Below the pieces are notes generated by a model. That model was given only the letters and a program-made list of their open reading frames with translations. It made no database searches and had not been told where the DNA came from. Positions 17,121 to 24,114 of a stretch of 64,000 nucleotides of DNA are shown one piece after another. Position 1 is the stretch's first letter, and each line of letters begins with the position of its first letter. This DNA is from an uncultured Bacteroidota bacterium. Lineage in GTDB: Bacteria > Bacteroidota > Bacteroidia > 2-12-FULL-35-15. The position numbers and the translations under genes were made by a program. The stretch spans positions 1 through 64,000 of the forward strand of contig CAINDA010000005.1 in NCBI GenBank assembly GCA_903847205.1, given 5' to 3'.

Positions 17121-17372
17121 TTATTTTTCGGGGTTTGCTGTGGGCTCGGGGCTTGCTGATATGTCGGGGTTAAATAATGAATCAAATTTTACGTTTTCTT
17201 TATGGCGGAAGTCCGCAAAACGTTCTTTGCATTCTAAAAATACCTGATGGCCCAATCTTACCACATCGGAAATGTTTCCTTTAATTTCAATGTGATAATT
17301 GATTTCGTTTTCAGTATTCAAGTTAAATGTAGATACGATTTCAGCAACAAATTTTTTACCTTGTGTTTTCAT
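17121..17372 (-). CDS. Hypothetical phage protein
   Basis: An 83-aa soluble protein with strand-helix character (NYHIEIKGNISDVVRLGHQVFLECKERF) and a Pro/Ala tail. It lies 8 bp upstream of the packaging ATPase in the same operon. No family recognised. Confidence 0.55.
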   Translation of the reverse strand: MKTQGKKFVAEIVSTFNLNTENEINYHIEIKGNISDVVRLGHQVFLECKERFADFRHKENVKFDSLFNPDISASPEPTANPEK

Positions 17373-17413
17373 GTTTTTTTTTGATTTATGTTTAATTTAA
17401 AATTGTGATTTCA

Positions 17414-18070
17414 TTAATCGAAAGAAATATCCAGTGCCCGGCTTCCGACACTTGTTAAAACGGAAATAACAACGGCCAATTCGGGCGGTATTTCAATATC
17501 TCTTTGTTTGCATAATCTAAAAAAAGCATCCTCCATTATTTCACGTTCATCTTTTTCGAAAGGCATTTTTTCTAATAGGATTTCCTTTTTCTTTACTAAC
17601 TTAAAATACTTTGATTGCAGGGCTTTGCCTGGCTCTGTTAAGTCTTTCGGATCGGCATCCTCAACACCGGGAAGCATTTCGTTTTCTTCCCTTGTAAACC
17701 GTTTTTTAAATTTTCGATTGACAGCCATTGTACACAGCCCTTCTGTTGCAAACTCAATAAAGAACGTCGCGTTTGCAGCGCTGTTGTGATAGGACTTATC
17801 GTCTAATTTTTTTTCCGTTTTTACAGAGGCCTGCGTTTCCTTTTCATTGGCAGCGGCTGTATTAGTTTTTGTGTCCTTTTTAGGTTCCGGCTCTGTGAAA
17901 TCATCCTCTGAAGCATCCCAAAAATCAGCAGTTATTTTTTTTTCTTCAGACGTGCCGGGGGTTTTAATTTCCGTCTGCTTTGCCATGCGCTGCAAAAGGT
18001 CGTCGTCTGCACTGTCTTTTGTTTCGGGTATAATTTGCGCTTCTTCTATTCCTGATGGGTCAAATGTCAT
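17414..18070 (-). CDS. Hypothetical phage protein, acidic linker plus helical domain
   Basis: A 218-aa protein. The first 90 residues are acidic and Lys/Glu/Thr-rich, probably disordered. The C-terminal half is helical (FFIEFATEGLCTMAVNRKFKKRF, REIMEDAFFRLCKQR). The ATG overlaps the stop of the upstream gene by 1 bp. The layout could suit a scaffold or adaptor, but there is no direct evidence. Confidence 0.5.
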   Translation of the reverse strand: MTFDPSGIEEAQIIPETKDSADDDLLQRMAKQTEIKTPGTSEEKKITADFWDASEDDFTEPEPKKDTKTNTAAANEKETQASVKTEKKLDDKSYHNSAANATFFIEFATEGLCTMAVNRKFKKRFTREENEMLPGVEDADPKDLTEPGKALQSKYFKLVKKKEILLEKMPFEKDEREIMEDAFFRLCKQRDIEIPPELAVVISVLTSVGSRALDISFD

Positions 18071-18414
18071 TAGGCTGCGTTTTTAACTTCGTTATTAATT
18101 TTTTCAAACAATGGTATAAGAGGTTTAAAGAATGCGAATTTTTCAGCAAGCTTTTCCTGCGCCCGGCTGCTGGCAATGGAGGCAATAATTAAGCGAAGTG
18201 TCGGCAACGCTCCTTTGATGCACTCCATGAAGTTGAACCCGCCTGATTGTACCTTCAATTCGCCTTTTTCAGCCATGCCGATAATTTCAAAAACTTGTAT
18301 AGAGGCATGATAAAGCTGTTTTCTTTCGGCTTTTAATTCCTCAATTTGATTCATAATGTTTTTTAATTCATCCCTGTTTACAGCTATTTCAGAGGGTTTA
18401 ATTTGGTTTGCCAT
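18070..18414 (-). CDS. Hypothetical phage protein, coiled-coil start
   Basis: A 114-aa helical protein with a likely coiled coil at about 14-40 (NIMNQIEELKAERKQLYH). It is coupled to the next gene by TAATG. No family recognised. Confidence 0.5.
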   Translation of the reverse strand: MANQIKPSEIAVNRDELKNIMNQIEELKAERKQLYHASIQVFEIIGMAEKGELKVQSGGFNFMECIKGALPTLRLIIASIASSRAQEKLAEKFAFFKPLIPLFEKINNEVKNAA

Positions 18415-18435
18415 TTTGTTTATTTTAAAATTAAT

Positions 18436-18966
18436 TTATCTGTAGATATGGTCGGGGTATTCGCGTTTGATTAACTGCCTGATCGCAAGCTTTGCTAATT
18501 CATTAGGATAGTCCGAAGGGTTTTCCAGCTTAACAAGCCCGTCCTTAACTGCGAAATTTCTGATTAAGCGCATTTGATAAACGAGAGTTTCGTCAGGCTG
18601 GCAAATGAAGTCAGGAAGCTTTACTTCCTTTTCAATGATTTTTTCAACTTCTTTCGGTTCCTGATTTTTCAGCGTTTCAAGTTGATCTGAAAGATCAGCC
18701 AACTTTGCTTCAGCCGTTGCAAGCTTTTCGTTTAGCTCTTTTATTAAAGCTGCGTTTTCAGCAAGCTTTGCGCTGGTTTCGTCAGTTTGCGAGGTTTTCT
18801 CTGCTGTTTTCACAGTTTCCGGCTCTGTTTTCACGGCTGTTTTCACGATCGAAACCCATTGAGTGAAAACCTGTGCAACGGGTATGTCTAAAAGGATTGC
18901 ACGATCTATTAAAAAACCTTTGTCATCAATAGGAACGTTCCTAATTGTCAGTGTTGTTGTTTCCAT
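18436..18966 (-). CDS. Hypothetical phage coiled-coil protein
   Basis: A 176-aa protein with a Thr/Glu-rich stretch (about 45-65) and a heptad-patterned coiled coil (about 68-105, LIKELNEKLATAEAKLADLS). A helical C-terminus ends REYPDHIYR. Its position early in the operon could suit a scaffolding role. No homologue recognised. Confidence 0.5.
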   Translation of the reverse strand: METTTLTIRNVPIDDKGFLIDRAILLDIPVAQVFTQWVSIVKTAVKTEPETVKTAEKTSQTDETSAKLAENAALIKELNEKLATAEAKLADLSDQLETLKNQEPKEVEKIIEKEVKLPDFICQPDETLVYQMRLIRNFAVKDGLVKLENPSDYPNELAKLAIRQLIKREYPDHIYR

Positions 18967-19121
18967 TATTTTTTGTGTTTTCCTTTTGTTGCATTGTATT
19001 TGCGGGAGTTTCCGGCTTTGGCGAAAACAAACGTTCTTTGATGTTTTCCCATGTGATCCAGCAGTCTGCTTATGTCCTCTGTGGTCTGCCCTATGATTAC
19101 ACTTGTTTCTCTTTTGTTCAT
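18966..19121 (-). CDS. Small basic phage protein
   Basis: I prefer the ATG at 19121 (MNKRETSVIIGQT, 51 aa). The longer frame starting at 19175 begins only seven bases after a 22-bp stem-loop. The protein is rich in Lys/Arg with a His-Gly segment and a C-terminal KGKHKK, so it may bind nucleic acid. It is the first gene after the stem-loop at 19182-19228 and is coupled to the next gene by TAATG. Confidence 0.45.
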   Translation of the reverse strand: MNKRETSVIIGQTTEDISRLLDHMGKHQRTFVFAKAGNSRKYNATKGKHKK

Positions 19122-19181
19122 GGGTGTTTGCAGTGCTGTTTTCTTAACTGTTTTCTTGATTGCAAAAAAAGGCATAAAAAA

Positions 19182-19228
19182 AACACAACTTGAATTAGTG
19201 CAATCTTTGCACTAATTCAAGTTGTGTT
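19182..19228. terminator. Perfect 22-bp stem-loop separating two phage operons
   Basis: AACACAACTTGAATTAGTGC and two more bases pair perfectly with the reverse complement after a 3-nt TCT loop. An A-tract lies on one side and T8 on the other, so it can terminate transcription in both directions. The length and perfection exceed an ordinary terminator. A role as operator or replication-associated structure is possible. Confidence 0.75.
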
Positions 19229-19268
19229 GATTTTTTTTGTATAAGGAAATTATTTCCCTGAAATCTTT

Positions 19269-19613
19269 CTAATTTTTTATAATGTTCAGCAGATTATTAT
19301 TTAATCTGAAGCCGGCATAAACCTGTTCACGGGTATTGAATAAAAATGAAGGCAGAACATAGCGGTTGAAATATTTGTACAGGCTCAATATTTCAGGCGT
19401 ATCCAGTTTTAATTTATGTTTCTTATGGCTGTTGCACCCATCAGCGAAGATATCGGCCAGCTTTTTATACAAACGTTTCATTACAGCCTGAATATGGCAG
19501 GCAATAAGAAATTCTTTTTCTTTATCTATTGTTACCGGAGCATCAGTAATACAGCCTTTCAAATATTCATACAGGCATTCGATTTCACGGTAATTCAGCT
19601 GGATTTTTATCAT
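19269..19613 (-). CDS. Hypothetical phage protein
   Basis: A 114-aa largely helical protein without signal or membrane span. Its start overlaps the preceding stop by TAATG. I considered and could not support a DGR accessory (Avd) role: the size fits, but the sequence does not look like a compact basic four-helix bundle. Confidence 0.5.
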   Translation of the reverse strand: MIKIQLNYREIECLYEYLKGCITDAPVTIDKEKEFLIACHIQAVMKRLYKKLADIFADGCNSHKKHKLKLDTPEILSLYKYFNRYVLPSFLFNTREQVYAGFRLNNNLLNIIKN

Positions 19614-20011
19614 TATTTCAATTTGTAATCATGAATATACAGAGGCAGGTAATTATCTTTAACTTTGTTTTCTTCCCACAGAAGAACTTTTTTAGAAATC
19701 GCTTCCGGCCGATTATCATAGATCACAGCCTTAACAACCTTTTTTAATTTTATATAATGCTTTAGTAATTCCGACAAGTTCACAACCATAATGCTCACGT
19801 ATGGGGTTTTTAAATCACCTCTGAATTTACAGGTGTTCCCATCTGTGAAATTTACACGCAGTGTGATCGGGCTCTGCCCTTGTGTTTTTGCTTCCTGCCC
19901 GAAAGGATGCGGGAGGCTGTTGCTCTGACGAAAATCAGCGATTTTAGGACACGAAAGCATTGCAAGCTCTCCATTCTCAATTATTTTCAGTTCGTTTGGC
20001 ATATCATTCAT
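19613..20011 (-). CDS. Hypothetical phage protein
   Basis: A 132-aa soluble protein. The strand-rich middle (SPITLRVNFTDGNTCKFRGDL) is followed by a basic C-terminal half. It is coupled to the following gene. An array of 8-bp repeats lies 46-77 bp upstream of its ATG, so this is a regulated transcript start. No family recognised. Confidence 0.5.
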   Translation of the reverse strand: MNDMPNELKIIENGELAMLSCPKIADFRQSNSLPHPFGQEAKTQGQSPITLRVNFTDGNTCKFRGDLKTPYVSIMVVNLSELLKHYIKLKKVVKAVIYDNRPEAISKKVLLWEENKVKDNYLPLYIHDYKLK

Positions 20012-20056
20012 TTTTCGTGTTTGCGCGGTTCTGTGTGTTCTGTATGTTTATGAACT

Positions 20057-20088
20057 ACAGAAGGACAGAAGTACAGTAGTACAGAACT
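20057..20088. promoter_or_regulatory. 8-bp tandem repeat array (operator or iteron candidate)
   Basis: Four contiguous units acagaagg, acagaagt, acagtagt, acagaact. Inverted copies of the same box (gttctgt, gttctgt) lie at 20035-20050. The array sits upstream of the gene at 19613-20011 and downstream of the winged-helix gene at 20180-21136. Repeat density of this kind is typical of repressor or replication-initiator binding sites. Confidence 0.6.
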
Positions 20089-20179
20089 TTAATTAGTGAT
20101 AAATTCCACTTATAGTGAATAGGAATTTTTAAACTGAGGGGCGGGAAAACCGCATTTTTGCTCATTTTTCGATTCATTG

Positions 20180-21136
20180 CTATTCAGTAAAGATTTGATT
20201 GTTTAATTCGATGCTGTCCGGGAGCCTCCAGATACGGGCATTGTTTTTCTTTGAATAAAAGGTTGTATAAACGCTTGGCTTGCTTCCTTTTTTCTTTTCT
20301 GAAGGATTGCTTATGCCGGTTATATTCGGCATTATAAGCGCTGCAATAACGCCTATTGAAAGAGATTCTCCTCGCTCTGATTTATCTGCTTTTACATGGT
20401 CGGCGTATCTGCAAACCGGGGCTACACGGTGTGTTACAATTGCAAGCCCTCTTTTTTCAAGCTGGCGTTTTAGGTATGCCACATTGCGGATACTATGAAA
20501 GTTATATCCTCTTTTAATACTCTTTGCAGAGCGGTTTACATCAGCATTGACAGAATGCAGTACATCATAATCAGCAGCCCCTAAAGAATACGTTTCACGC
20601 TGTATTGCATGTAGATTTTTCAGCGTAAAGTCTGCTGTTTTATTCTGCGCCATGCAATGAATATTGAATACGGATTCTATTTCAGGAGTTTTGTTTAATT
20701 TGCGCTGCGCTTCTTTTATTTGCAGTTGTTGGTTTTCGGCAATCTCAATTGCTTTTAAGATGTATTCGGCATTTTGTTTTTTATTTTCTGTGTCATAATT
20801 TATGGTGTGAAATTCAACTGCATCCAGTTCGTATAATTCGGCAATCTTTTCCCAGCTGGTTAAATGAATTGTTTTTTTTATTACTGTAACCATTTCCATT
20901 TTTTCAAGCAATTTTATACGAGTGTAAAAAGTTGCTTTACTGCATTTCGAAAATGTTTTTATTGCTTCGAGCTGTGAAGGGTAGTTTTTAATATGTCCGG
21001 CGGTTGTCATTGCTTTCAAACAAACAAAAAGATCAAAGGCTTTTAATTCCCGGTTGGTGACATAAGCAGTCCGCTTTTCACGGACACCTACCAGCAGCGG
21101 TGCAATTCCTTTGAGTATTTTTATTTGATGAATCAT
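20180..21136 (-). CDS. Winged-helix phage protein, possible replication initiator or regulator
   Basis: A 318-aa protein. Residues about 60-110 form a winged-helix pattern (QLEAIKTFSKCSKATFYTRIKLLEKMEMVTVIKKTIHLTSWE). A helical linker follows (about 125-150), then a C-terminal region of mixed character (GYNFHSIRNVAYLKRQLEKRG). It is flanked on both sides by short direct-repeat arrays (20057-20088 and 21181-21220), which it could bind. The function is not proven. Confidence 0.6.
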   Translation of the reverse strand: MIHQIKILKGIAPLLVGVREKRTAYVTNRELKAFDLFVCLKAMTTAGHIKNYPSQLEAIKTFSKCSKATFYTRIKLLEKMEMVTVIKKTIHLTSWEKIAELYELDAVEFHTINYDTENKKQNAEYILKAIEIAENQQLQIKEAQRKLNKTPEIESVFNIHCMAQNKTADFTLKNLHAIQRETYSLGAADYDVLHSVNADVNRSAKSIKRGYNFHSIRNVAYLKRQLEKRGLAIVTHRVAPVCRYADHVKADKSERGESLSIGVIAALIMPNITGISNPSEKKKGSKPSVYTTFYSKKNNARIWRLPDSIELNNQIFTE

Positions 21137-21180
21137 TCTTGCTTTTTGCGAATTAACGAATACTTAAATTGCTTATGCCG

Positions 21181-21220
21181 GTTTAATCGGCTCAAAGCGG
21201 TCTAAAGCTGTTTAAAGCTG
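21181..21220. promoter_or_regulatory. 10-bp direct-repeat array upstream of the winged-helix gene
   Basis: Four units gtttaatcgg, ctcaaagcgg, tctaaagctg, tttaaagctg in exact 10-bp phase. The TTTAATCGG unit and the TAAAG core also occur in the array at 16231-16300 before the capsid gene, so one regulator probably reads both. Confidence 0.6.
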
Positions 21221-21393
21221 TTTATAATTGATAATATGCGGTCATAAATTATTTTGCTGGGCTGCTTTCCGTCTAAATAATTATAGAATGCGCGTTTGGA
21301 TATTTGACATTCGGATAAAATTTTTTGCTTTAACTGCCTTTTTTTCTGTGTGTCAAAATCATGATAAGTGTTTGAAATATTTTGCTGTGTCAT
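21202..21393 (-). CDS. Small helix-turn-helix protein
   Basis: A 63-aa protein with a Cro-like HTH pattern: QKILSECQISKRAFYNYLDGKQPSKIIYDRILSII, in which ISKRAFYNYLDG is the recognition helix region. It is a likely phage repressor/Cro-type regulator. The end of the gene overlaps the 10-bp repeat array, which suggests autoregulation or control of the next gene. Confidence 0.65.
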   Translation of the reverse strand: MTQQNISNTYHDFDTQKKRQLKQKILSECQISKRAFYNYLDGKQPSKIIYDRILSIINSFKQL

Positions 21394-21395
21394 AA

Positions 21396-21701
21396 CTAAG
21401 TAAAAATTAACCGTTTGTTTTCTTTGATTATTTTAGTTTCAAATGGAAACTCTTCTTTAGGAACCTGCTGAATTTGATCCATCAATGCACCTGAGCCGGT
21501 AAAAACAACATGATAAGCAGTGCCGGAAGTTATCTGCAAATGCAGACATTTGCCGGTTCCTTTTCCTTTGTCAAATTTTGAATCAACAATTCTGAAATCA
21601 TGTACAGCAATCGCGCTATTTAAAATAGTGTCCATTTCTATTTTTGTTCCCACAAAAGCTTTTGATGCTGTTTCTATTCCGAAATCTTTAAACTTTTTCA
21701 T
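21396..21701 (-). CDS. Hypothetical protein overlapping the DGR reverse transcriptase gene
   Basis: A 101-aa soluble protein (KGKGTGKCLHLQI, YHVVFTGSGALMDQIQQVP). Its start overlaps the end of the RT gene by 14 bp. The position next to RT is where an accessory variability protein might stand, but the strand-rich sequence does not look like the helical Avd bundle. A small nucleic-acid-binding fold is possible. Function unknown. Confidence 0.5.
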   Translation of the reverse strand: MKKFKDFGIETASKAFVGTKIEMDTILNSAIAVHDFRIVDSKFDKGKGTGKCLHLQITSGTAYHVVFTGSGALMDQIQQVPKEEFPFETKIIKENKRLIFT

Positions 21702-22647
21702 GCTGTTTTTTATTTTGAAGATTTATGCAGTTGCCGTGAACCATCCAGCCATGATAAGAAGCAATAGACTGTGCATTCGGATTTTTAGAGATCATGCGGA
21801 AATAATTCTTTTTTATTCCTTTGCGGAGCCTGGTATATTTATGACGGAATACATACCCTAAAAAATCAATGCCGCGGGATTCAACCGGGAATACCTGATA
21901 ATTATTCTTTACTGTTAATTGTAATTCCTGCTGCAGGTAATCAGTAATGTCAGCAAGCATCTTATGCAGATAAGGTTTGTTATCGGATAGTATTACCATA
22001 TCGTCAGCATAACGGAAATAATATTTAACTCCTTTAATTTCTTTTATCCAGTGATCGAAATAGGTGAGATAAAAATTTGCAAAATACTGGCTTAGATAAT
22101 TTCCAATCGGCAAACCTTCAGCACTGTCTATGATTTCATCTATCAATAACAGCAAGTCACTGTCTTTAATTTTTTTCCTGAGAAGGGATTTTAAAATATC
22201 ATGATTTACATTTGGATAAAACTTCTTAATGTCCAATTTAAGACAATAGCGCGTTCCCTGCGTATCAATTAATGCTTTGCGAACCGATCGCATTGCTGCG
22301 TGTATTCCTTTACCTTTTATACAGCTGTAAGTGTCAGCGGTGAAAGATGCAGTAAACATTTTTTCTAATACATTCATAATTGCATGATGAACAATGCGGT
22401 CAGGAAAATATGGAAGGCAGAAAATTTCCCTGGGCTTTGGATCAAGTATATTAAATGTTTTGTACGCAGAGGTTTTGTATGTTTTAGTTTTAAGCATTTC
22501 ATGCAAGGCTTCAATTTTGCTTTCTGAATTTTTATCGAACAGCTGTACGCCGTATTGTTTGCTTTTGCCCTTCCTCGCTTTCTTATCTGCAAGATTCAGG
22601 TTTTCAATACTGATAATTTTTTCGTACAAATTATTTTTTCTTTTCAT
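21688..22647 (-). CDS. Reverse transcriptase of a diversity-generating retroelement
   Basis: A 319-aa protein. RT motifs in order: LKLDIKKFYPNV (catalytic Asp about 139), GLPIGNYLSQYFANFYL (182-187 GNYLSQ, the DGR hallmark in place of the QGxxxSP of other RTs) and FRYADDMVIL (YADD 213-216). The C-terminal thumb contains GIDFLGYVF. It copies the template RNA with adenine-specific errors and the cDNA replaces the variable repeat of a target gene. The template repeat lies directly upstream (22752-22830) and three targets beyond it, all on the same strand. Confidence 0.96.
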   Translation of the reverse strand: MKRKNNLYEKIISIENLNLADKKARKGKSKQYGVQLFDKNSESKIEALHEMLKTKTYKTSAYKTFNILDPKPREIFCLPYFPDRIVHHAIMNVLEKMFTASFTADTYSCIKGKGIHAAMRSVRKALIDTQGTRYCLKLDIKKFYPNVNHDILKSLLRKKIKDSDLLLLIDEIIDSAEGLPIGNYLSQYFANFYLTYFDHWIKEIKGVKYYFRYADDMVILSDNKPYLHKMLADITDYLQQELQLTVKNNYQVFPVESRGIDFLGYVFRHKYTRLRKGIKKNYFRMISKNPNAQSIASYHGWMVHGNCINLQNKKQHEKV

Positions 22648-22751
22648 TTGCCTTTGCTTTCCAGGTCGTTTTCATTTTCATTACTAACGCCCTTTGTTTT
22701 GATTTTTATTTTTTGCCATGCTGGCAGGGTTTACACTGTTAATCATTTTCC

Positions 22752-22830
22752 CAGCTAAGGTGGGAGCTGCAGTTCGTATTCGTGTTCCAGTTGTCGTAAT
22801 TCGAGTTCGAGAAGCTGACGCCTGACGCAC
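22752..22830 (-). ncRNA. DGR template repeat (TR)
   Basis: Read on the minus strand the repeat runs GGC GTC AGC TTC TCG and then AAC TCG AAT TAC GAC AAC TGG AAC ACG AAT ACG AAC TGC. It has six AAC/AAT codons (N at six positions), the classic adenine-rich design. It aligns to 22938-23011, 23327-23397 and 23703-23773. Mismatches fall almost only at template A. Flanking 8-bp inverted repeats TACACTGT (22732-22739) and ACAGTGTA (22843-22850) could fold the TR RNA into a closed loop. It is not an ORF of its own, since it ends in a stop after a few codons. Confidence 0.94.
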
Positions 22831-22862
22831 AAGACAGCTCTTACAGTGTACAACCTTATCGG

Positions 22863-23240
22863 CTACATCAAATAATATTCAATGTATAATTCTTTGAATT
22901 GTTCTATTGCATATAAAACAAGCTCTCTCGATTTAAAGCAAAGGCGGGAGCCGCAGTACGCATACGCGCACCAGTAGTCGAACCTCGAGCGCGAGAAGCC
23001 GACGCCCGACGGCTTTTCTTTAGTTGCTTCAATTTCAAACAAAGGCTGATATTTATATTCGCTGCTGTCATTCCAGTTTGGCGTCCAGCCTTCATTCAAT
23101 GCCTCAGTTATTGTTATCAGCTTATAATGTGCTGTTAATGCTTTTCTGTGTTTCTCCGGCATTGCTGAAACATCGGGCAGTATATCAGGATTAATATTTA
23201 ATGCCTTACAGGCATCTTCGTAAGTTTTAATTTTTTTCAT
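22863..23240 (-). CDS. DGR target protein 1
   Basis: A 125-aa protein. The N-terminal conserved part (KTYEDACKALNINPDILPDV, then EALNEGWTPNWNDSSEYKY) is followed by the variable region SGVGFSRSRFDYWCAYAYCGS and the constant RLCFKSRELVLYAIEQF. Compared with the template, the six Asn codons became R, R, Y, C, Y and Y. One change in VR1 (third base of AAT to G) is not at an adenine. The protein probably presents a variable binding surface, and the whole fold is shared with two tandem paralogues. Confidence 0.93.
   Translation of the reverse strand: MKKIKTYEDACKALNINPDILPDVSAMPEKHRKALTAHYKLITITEALNEGWTPNWNDSSEYKYQPLFEIEATKEKPSGVGFSRSRFDYWCAYAYCGSRLCFKSRELVLYAIEQFKELYIEYYLM
22938..23011 (-). repeat. 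DGR variable repeat 1 (VR1)
   Basis: Aligns without gaps to the template at an offset of 184 bp. Changes sit at template A positions in the AAC/AAT codons plus AGC to GGC and CAC to CGC, with one exception (T to G). Confidence 0.92.
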
Positions 23241-23248
23241 TTCGCTTT

Positions 23249-23614
23249 TTATTTAATTATAAAAATTTGATTGTAGATTTCAATAAACTGAGTTCCGGCA
23301 TACGTTGCTAATTCAGAAGACTTAAAGCAAAGGCGGGAGCCGCAGCGCGTAAACGCGCACCAGCCGTCGTAACCCGAGTCCGAGAAGCCGACGCCCGGTT
23401 TATAGTTAAAAAACCAAGGGTAATATTTTGTTTCAGCGCTATTTGTCCAATCCGGCTCCCAGCCTTTGTTTAATGCCTCTGTAATTATCATCAGCTTGTA
23501 ATTGGCAATCATTGCCTTTCTGTACTTCTCCGGCATTGCTGAAACATCGGGCAATGTGCCGGGTTTAATTTTTAATGCTTTACAGGCATCATCGAAAGTT
23601 TTAATTTTTTTCAT
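23249..23614 (-). CDS. DGR target protein 2
   Basis: A 121-aa paralogue of target 1 (KTFDDACKALKIKPGTLPDV, EALNKGWEPDWTNSAETKYYPWF). The variable region reads GVGFSDSGYDGWCAFTRCGS, followed by RLCFKSSELATYAGTQFIEIY. The six template Asn became D, G, G, C, F and R, all through changes at adenines. There is no signal peptide. It lies 8 bp from target 1. Confidence 0.93.
   Translation of the reverse strand: MKKIKTFDDACKALKIKPGTLPDVSAMPEKYRKAMIANYKLMIITEALNKGWEPDWTNSAETKYYPWFFNYKPGVGFSDSGYDGWCAFTRCGSRLCFKSSELATYAGTQFIEIYNQIFIIK
23327..23397 (-). repeat. DGR variable repeat 2 (VR2)
   Basis: Aligns gap-free to the template at an offset of 573 bp. AAC to GAC, AAT to GGT, AAC to GGC, AAC to TGC, AAT to TTT and AAC to CGC are all adenine-templated. 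The GAC and TAC codons between them are unchanged. Confidence 0.93.
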
Positions 23615-23624
23615 TTCGCTTTTT

Positions 23625-24110
23625 TTATTTAATTATTAAAAATTGATTGTAGATTTCAATAAACTGAGTTCCGGCATACATTGCTAATTCAGAAGATTTA
23701 AAGCAAAGGCGGGAGCCGCAGCTCGCATACGTGCGCCAGCAGTCGTAACCCGAGCGCGAGAAGCCGACGCCCGGTTTGTAATTATTAAACCAAGGGTAAT
23801 ATTTTGTTTCACTGCTATCTGTCCAATCCGGCTCCCAGCCCTCATTTAATGCACGCGCAATTATTATTAACTTCATATATGCATGCGCCGAAAGCATATC
23901 AGCATCTGTGCCTTTATATGCTAATAAAAAAGAATAGTCGGGAGCTACTTCAAGTTTATTGCAGGCATCTTCAAAGGTTTTGATGCGATCTGTTATTTTT
24001 TGTGATAGAACTTCTTTGCCGAATAAATTTTCAAGCAGTTCTTTTCCTTTTTTGTCCGCCTCTTTATGGGCTTTAAAGACATTGGTTTTAGTGATGTTCA
24101 GGGTTTCCAT
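23625..24110 (-). CDS. DGR target protein 3 (N-terminally extended)
   Basis: A 161-aa paralogue with about 40 extra N-terminal residues (METLNITKTNVFKAHKEADKK). The conserved body is RIKTFEDACNKLEVAPDYSFL, then ARALNEGWEPDWTDSSETKYY. The variable region is GVGFSRSGYDCWRTYASCGS, followed by RLCFKSSELAMYAGTQFIEIY. The six template Asn became R, G, C, R, Y and S. The extension may add a distinct partner or localisation. Confidence 0.93.
   Translation of the reverse strand: METLNITKTNVFKAHKEADKKGKELLENLFGKEVLSQKITDRIKTFEDACNKLEVAPDYSFLLAYKGTDADMLSAHAYMKLIIIARALNEGWEPDWTDSSETKYYPWFNNYKPGVGFSRSGYDCWRTYASCGSRLCFKSSELAMYAGTQFIEIYNQFLIIK
23703..23773 (-). repeat. DGR variable repeat 3 (VR3)
   Basis: Gap-free alignment to the template at an offset of 949 bp. 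Every difference from the template in the core lies at an A. VR2 and VR3 share the flanking CCG codon before GGC, whereas VR1 has TCG. Confidence 0.93.
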
Positions 24111-24114
24111 TTTT

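Noticed and set aside
19269-19613. DGR accessory protein Avd
   Set aside because: Length fits, but the sequence lacks the basic four-helix-bundle character and the gene is 2 kb from the RT in another transcript.
22741-22862. Template repeat region as a fourth, truncated target gene
   Set aside because: The translated frame stops a few codons after the repeat and lacks the conserved N-terminal domain. The adenine-rich AAY codons identify it as template.
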